In this document: piece after piece, positions 23,511 to 27,496 of the stretch
Position numbering within the stretch: position 1 is the first letter of the stretch
Layout of the letters: the number at the start of each line of letters is the position of its first letter
Source: CAYZSU01 sp964480565
GTDB lineage: Bacteria > UBA10199 > 2-02-FULL-44-16 > JAAZCA01
NCBI GenBank assembly: GCA_964480565.1
Contig: CAYZSU010000028.1
Coordinates: 1-27,496 of the forward strand
Reading direction: 5' to 3'
Length of the DNA: 27,496 bases
The notes under the pieces: generated by a model
What the model was told of the DNA's origin: nothing
Seen by the model: only the letters and a program-made list of their open reading frames with translations
Database searches by the model: none
Position numbers and translations under genes: made by a program

Positions 23511-24296
23511 ATGGTTATTTTTTATAAAAATGGGTACAGTAATTATTTAAGTCTAAATGATGCATTATATCAGATTTATAAAAAGTTATCTCATGAGCTA
23601 TATTTATCCATAAATAGGTCAATTATAATAAAAAATTGGTTAGTGGGATTTGCAGTTGTTAATCGTGATAACAATAAATCTGAATATGAATCTATAAAAA
23701 AACTTTTAAAAAACTGTCAAACTAAAATGCATAGTCGTCAAATACTAAATTACTGTCGATTTTATAAGACATATCCACAATTGATTGAAATTATATCTAA
23801 TGAATGGGATAGCACTTTTAATAATTTTTCTTTTTACTCTTATCGGCGTCGTTTTTACGAATCACAAAAAGTATGTATACACTATCTTGTTAACCACCTT
23901 ACATACTCTCATTTTATAGAATTAATTAAGTGTAATGATCCAACTGAACGCGCATTCTATGAATGTCAGTGTATGCTGAATACGTTATCACCCAGAAGTT
24001 TACGAAAACAAATTGAGCTAAATACATATGAAAGCTCAGCCGAGTATCAAAATGAATATAAGATGGCGTCTTTGATAGAATTGGCTATTACAGATATGAG
24101 CTATAAAAAGAACGAATATTACAATGAAGGATGGGACTCATTTGATCTATATAGTAAGCAAAAGTTGCTTTCATCAAATCGATTAGATTTATTTGTGCGT
24201 CATTTGCGAGATTTTTTACTTAAGAAATATGATTTTTTTCTACCGGTTGACCCGGAAATCAACCAGTTTGTCAAATCTCAGTTATTTGGCTGTTAA
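23511..24296 (+). CDS. DUF1016 (YhcG) N-terminal-like protein without nuclease domain
   Basis: A 261-residue cytosolic protein with no signal peptide. It resembles the N-terminal domain of DUF1016/YhcG proteins: INRSIIIKNWLVGFAVV, MHSRQILNYCRFYKTYPQ, LVNHLTYSHFIELIKCNDP, TERAFYECQCMLNTLSPRSL-RKQIE. YhcG proteins usually have a C-terminal PD-(D/E)XK nuclease domain; here the chain ends soon after DFLLKKYDFFLPVD and the nuclease motifs are missing. GGGGGAGG lies just before the ATG. A cytosolic protein between lipoprotein genes is odd. It may be a regulator or a relic of a defence gene. Confidence 0.6.
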   Translation: MVIFYKNGYSNYLSLNDALYQIYKKLSHELYLSINRSIIIKNWLVGFAVVNRDNNKSEYESIKKLLKNCQTKMHSRQILNYCRFYKTYPQLIEIISNEWDSTFNNFSFYSYRRRFYESQKVCIHYLVNHLTYSHFIELIKCNDPTERAFYECQCMLNTLSPRSLRKQIELNTYESSAEYQNEYKMASLIELAITDMSYKKNEYYNEGWDSFDLYSKQKLLSSNRLDLFVRHLRDFLLKKYDFFLPVDPEINQFVKSQLFGC

Positions 24297-24321
24297 GCGT
24301 TATGGAAAAAGGGGATTTATC

Positions 24322-26685
24322 ATGAATCGTATACTGTATTTTGTGAATATTTGTTTGATAATAACACTTGTCGGTTGCGCAGGTGCCAGCAACGATAATT
24401 ACTCAGATCGAGAATTGCGCGTTAGACTGAGTGAACCGGCTGACTTATCGGGTTTGCCGTCATCTGATCGGGAATATGCTTTATCATTAAAGCGTGTATT
24501 AACTGCGGATGATGATCCAGAGACTGAATTACGTTCCGAAGTTGTACAACTTTCGAAAAGCAATAATAGTGATGAATATAGTGCTATTTTAGAATCCTTC
24601 CCGCCCGGGAATTATGATGCGCAAGTCATGATTTCATATCCAAGTGATGTGAGTAAAACAACCATTCCGGTTGCATTATATGCATTCCGGCTCACCATTG
24701 TTGTTGGTCAAGATGAAATAATCATTGATATTGCGCCGTCTGATTTTAGCGTAGCAGTAGACAGTGACAATGATGGTATGAGTAATATGAATGAAATTAT
24801 CGCATTAACAGATGCAATGGTTGCTGATAGCGATAATGATGGTGTTCCCGACGGTTTGGACTTTTTTCCAATGCTTGCAGCAGAATCCGGCGATATGGAC
24901 TCAGATGGTATTGGTGATAGTGAAGATAATTGCCGTGAAGTAGAAAATGTCGACCAAATTGATACCGATGATGATGGCTTAGGTGATGCCTGTGATGCTG
25001 ATAGCGATAATGATGGCATGACGAATACGGATGAGGAATCTGCGGGGCTAAATCCGCTTATTGCAGATATGGACGGTGACGGTGTTTTAGATGGTGAAGA
25101 CAATTGTCCACTTCTTCGCAATCCAGGTGATGTTGATACCGATGGTGACGGATTGGGTAATGCCTGTGATGATAATGATGATAATGATGTTCATTTGGAT
25201 GTTAACGACAACTGTCCATTGGTTTCCAGCCATGATCAGACAGATACAAACAATGATGGGACAGGGGATGTGTGTACAGATGATGACGATGGTGATGAAA
25301 TAGTGGACTTTGACGATAACTGTCCATTAGTTTCGAATTCAAATCAATCTGATGTGGATGGTGATGGTCTGGGCGATGCATGCGATGATGATAGCGATAA
25401 TGATGGTGTTTCTGATGAACTAGAAGGCACACGATATTTGCACGGTTATGTGACAGATGCATTGTCTTCAGATACAGATTTGGATGGAGTTTTGGATGCT
25501 GATGATAACTGCCCAATTACACCAAATCCGATGCCTCAAGCTGATAGTGATAGCGACGGGGAAGGGGATGCATGTGATTGTGCCCCATTTGATGCCAATA
25601 TATACGGTTCAAATGCTCTATTTGTGTCGACATCAGGGGATGATTTAAATGCAGGATCACGTCAATATCCATTTAAAAGCATATCTGTTGCCGTGGAAGC
25701 CGCACAAAATAGCGATTATCGCATCATCTATGTGGAAGCAGGTGAGTATACTGAATCGGTTGTTGTGCCATCCGGAATATCATTAATGGGTGGTTTTTCT
25801 CTGGATTCGGAGGGACAAACCTGCACATATGCGCTTTCTGAAAATGGCGATGATATAAACATAACGCGTATTATTAGTGAATGTCCCTCTATTTCACTGT
25901 CTGATATTGATCAGGTCACGCAAGTCAGCGGGTTTGATATTAGCTGCCAAGGTCCAAGTGCATTAACAACAGGGCCTGTTTTGTATATTCATTCCAACTC
26001 ACCATCAACAGATGCTAATATTTATATTCAACATAATTACATATCTGCTCAAAGTGATGAGGGTAGTGCGGATAGCAGTGCGACGATTGTCAAAGTGTAC
26101 GGAAGCAAACCCATATTTGAAAATAATATTATTTTTGCAGATGGCTTTGCAACGGCAACAGGTTTATCGATTATGAACAGTTCTTCCCCGAAGTTATTTT
26201 TTAACACCATCGCAATGTTTAACACAGAGCGTACCAGTGCAAATGTGATGTATCGAAATTCATCACCGATGCTGGTGAACAATATTATATTCAGCACTCA
26301 TGGTCATGATCAAACGATTATCAAAAGCATGGACAGTGCGATTGAAGAATCACTATCTATTCAAAGCAATATGCTATTTGGTTTAAAAGAAGTCGATGGA
26401 TTACCGATTAAAATTTACACAGATTATGCCGATGCTGTGCTGGGCCGAGCATATACGACAATTGCGGATTTTGAGGCTGTAAGTGCTCAAATTAGTAATA
26501 ATGTCGGATATGCAGGTGATTTGGATAATGTGTTTGTGGACAGTATGGATAAAAATTTCCGTCTGCGAAATGACTCACCTGCGAAAAATGCAGGGATACC
26601 ATGGCAGAGTGGATCAAGTTTGTCGGTTGATCATGACATAGTACTTCGAAACGAACATCGTCCGAGCATTGGCGCATTTGAATAA
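24322..26685 (+). CDS. large lipoprotein with thrombospondin type 3 repeats and beta-helix
   Basis: A 787-residue surface lipoprotein. I start at the ATG at 24322 (GGGG upstream; MNRILYFVNICLIITLVGC is a clear lipobox), not the earlier start within the preceding gene. A ~120-residue beta domain leads to a calcium-binding region at about 146-423 with many DSDNDGMSN / DTDDDGLGDACD units, i.e. thrombospondin type 3 repeats. The rest (about 430-787) begins with LFVSTSGDDLNAGSRQYPFKSI, the DUF1565 entry into a right-handed beta-helix, with repeats such as NSSSPKLFFNTIAMFN and a closing RPSIGAFE. Such proteins are calcium-stabilised cell-surface adhesin-like rods. The role in this element is unknown. 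Confidence 0.88.
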   Translation: MNRILYFVNICLIITLVGCAGASNDNYSDRELRVRLSEPADLSGLPSSDREYALSLKRVLTADDDPETELRSEVVQLSKSNNSDEYSAILESFPPGNYDAQVMISYPSDVSKTTIPVALYAFRLTIVVGQDEIIIDIAPSDFSVAVDSDNDGMSNMNEIIALTDAMVADSDNDGVPDGLDFFPMLAAESGDMDSDGIGDSEDNCREVENVDQIDTDDDGLGDACDADSDNDGMTNTDEESAGLNPLIADMDGDGVLDGEDNCPLLRNPGDVDTDGDGLGNACDDNDDNDVHLDVNDNCPLVSSHDQTDTNNDGTGDVCTDDDDGDEIVDFDDNCPLVSNSNQSDVDGDGLGDACDDDSDNDGVSDELEGTRYLHGYVTDALSSDTDLDGVLDADDNCPITPNPMPQADSDSDGEGDACDCAPFDANIYGSNALFVSTSGDDLNAGSRQYPFKSISVAVEAAQNSDYRIIYVEAGEYTESVVVPSGISLMGGFSLDSEGQTCTYALSENGDDINITRIISECPSISLSDIDQVTQVSGFDISCQGPSALTTGPVLYIHSNSPSTDANIYIQHNYISAQSDEGSADSSATIVKVYGSKPIFENNIIFADGFATATGLSIMNSSSPKLFFNTIAMFNTERTSANVMYRNSSPMLVNNIIFSTHGHDQTIIKSMDSAIEESLSIQSNMLFGLKEVDGLPIKIYTDYADAVLGRAYTTIADFEAVSAQISNNVGYAGDLDNVFVDSMDKNFRLRNDSPAKNAGIPWQSGSSLSVDHDIVLRNEHRPSIGAFE

Positions 26686-26692
26686 GAGTGTG

Positions 26693-26755
26693 CAAAATTC
26701 TGCACAATTGCAGAATTTTGGAGCAAGATTTTGGAATTTTACAAAAATTTGTAAA
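26693..26755. repeat. two hairpins after the large lipoprotein gene
   Basis: CAAAATTCTGC (26693-26703) and GCAGAATTTTG (26710-26720) form a perfect 11-bp stem, and TTTACAAA (26738-26745) pairs with TTTGTAAA (26748-26755). Neither is followed by a strong T tract, so partial termination or RNA processing is more likely than full termination. Confidence 0.5.
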
Positions 26756-26773
26756 GCAACGTAGGGGCTTTAA

Positions 26774-27220
26774 ATGAGAGAGACAAAAAAGGGTTGGATT
26801 ATTGTGCTATTGCTTATTTTCGTAACTGTGAGCGCATGCAGCACAGGAAAACATGTCAATCATGCAGCATCACCGGATGTAGATGATGAGCCTATTCATA
26901 TTACTATCTACTTTGATTTTGACTCATATATGTTGACTGAAACAGCAAAGTCGAAATTGCGTGGATTATCGGATAAGTTACAGCGTTATCGTCGTATTAT
27001 GGTGGTTCTGGAAGGGCATACGGATTCAATCGGTTCGAAACGGTATAATGAAATTTTAGCGGAAAAACGCGCGCGAGCAGTGGGCAGTTACTTGCTGCAA
27101 TTGGGTGTATGGATTCGTCAGCTGACATTTGTGTCATATGGTGAATCAAAGTTAGTGGATTTTGGATGGGGTATAGATGCACATCGGCGAAATCGACGTG
27201 TAGAAATATATAGTTATTAA
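26774..27220 (+). CDS. OmpA/Pal-like peptidoglycan-binding lipoprotein
   Basis: A 148-residue lipoprotein with lipobox VSAC (MRETKKGWIIVLLLIFVTVSAC) and a single OmpA domain: IYFDFDSYMLTETAKSKL, VVLEGHTDSIGSKRYNEILAEKRA and a closing DAHRRNRRVEIY. The peptidoglycan-binding Asp and Arg are present (TDS...RA, RRNRRVE). It has the length of Pal. It would anchor the outer membrane to the wall. AGGGG lies 6 bases before the ATG. In this operon it may serve the surface assembly; as part of a mobile element it could also be a copy of a housekeeping gene. Confidence 0.9.
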   Translation: MRETKKGWIIVLLLIFVTVSACSTGKHVNHAASPDVDDEPIHITIYFDFDSYMLTETAKSKLRGLSDKLQRYRRIMVVLEGHTDSIGSKRYNEILAEKRARAVGSYLLQLGVWIRQLTFVSYGESKLVDFGWGIDAHRRNRRVEIYSY

Positions 27221-27249
27221 TTAAATTCTCATAATAGGAGGGGATAGAA

Positions 27250-27496
27250 ATGAAACGAGTATTATTAATGATAATGGCAATGATATTGAGTCCATTGGTT
27301 GTACACGCGAACAGTATGAATATTCAGAGCATGGTCTATGATATTGACGGAAATATCGTGGATGACTCAGCCGTTAATGTGAGTATTCGTATTATCGATG
27401 AAGCGGGCGAGGAGTTGTATTTAGAAGAATTCAGTGACGTACCGGTTGTGCGAGGTGCTATGAATTTAAATGTTGGCGAAAGTGTAGGCGGCATTC
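27250..27496 (+). CDS. exported protein, cut by the window end
   Basis: The first 82 codons of an exported protein. A signal peptide (MKRVLLMIMAMILSPLVVHA) leads to a beta domain (MNIQSMVYDIDGNIVDDSA, then VNVSIRIIDEAGEELYLEE) like the N-terminal domain of surface proteins from deltaproteobacteria and related groups ('...G.L.D..GNPV.....I.FRIYD'). AGGAGGGG lies 8 bases before the ATG. The end lies outside the window. Confidence 0.7.
   Translation, partial: MKRVLLMIMAMILSPLVVHANSMNIQSMVYDIDGNIVDDSAVNVSIRIIDEAGEELYLEEFSDVPVVRGAMNLNVGESVGGI

Noticed and set aside
24708..25516. Ser- or His-rich minus-strand frames opposite the thrombospondin repeats
   Set aside because: They are mirror images of the Asp-rich codons (GAT/GAC) on the other strand.

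Overview
The window is an AT-rich stretch of Gram-negative DNA. It carries a conjugative type IV secretion (T4SS) operon, a partition/replication module and a surface-protein operon, so a plasmid or integrative conjugative element is the best reading. A run of 100 N marks an assembly gap, so this is draft sequence. The organism cannot be named. A Hanks-type kinase with an HRDISPSN loop, a double-FHA sigma-54 activator, PEGA proteins and a thrombospondin-type-3 lipoprotein resemble deltaproteobacterial, myxobacterial or bdellovibrio-like lineages. Two solitary type I-F CRISPR repeats would also fit a gammaproteobacterium.

Layout. (1) 1-1071: a leftward lipoprotein gene, then a compact rightward element made of two I-F CRISPR repeats 44 nt apart followed at once by an intrinsic terminator, with no cas genes nearby, then a long AT-rich inverted repeat. 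(2) 1072-12751, leftward: pilin-like VirB2, VirB3, VirB4, VirB5-like, VirB6, VirB8, VirB9-like, VirB10, an outer-membrane barrel, a ~420 bp non-coding block of large palindromes (oriT candidate), a Replic_Relax-like protein, the coupling ATPase, and an M23 peptidase. Most genes overlap by ATGA. No VirB11, VirB7 or relaxase is visible. (3) 12989-20234, leftward: ParA, a winged-helix Rep/ParB-like protein, an FHA sigma-54 activator, a 46-residue AlbA_2-like fragment, a PEGA-tailed Ser/Thr kinase, decayed coding sequence and a KilA-N gene with an in-frame amber codon. (4) 20364-20741: a 47-bp iteron array. (5) 20804-21162: a two-way regulatory region. (6) 21268-27496, rightward: PEGA protein, lipoprotein, DUF1016-N protein, thrombospondin/beta-helix lipoprotein, OmpA/Pal lipoprotein and a truncated exported protein.

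How it may work together. The T4SS operon and the ParA/kinase/activator operon have the same upstream architecture: a sigma-54 promoter (GG-N10-GC inside an identical 24-bp block) and, exactly 84 bp away, six TGTTC-type 10-bp units spaced 10-13-10-10-10-10. A third sigma-54-like promoter faces the surface-protein operon, and IHF consensus sites lie between. The simplest model is that the kinase signals to the FHA activator, which binds these arrays and switches on the T4SS, the surface proteins and its own operon together. Separately, the TGTACC iterons are also built into the coding sequence of the Rep/ParB-like gene with the same 13/21-bp spacing.
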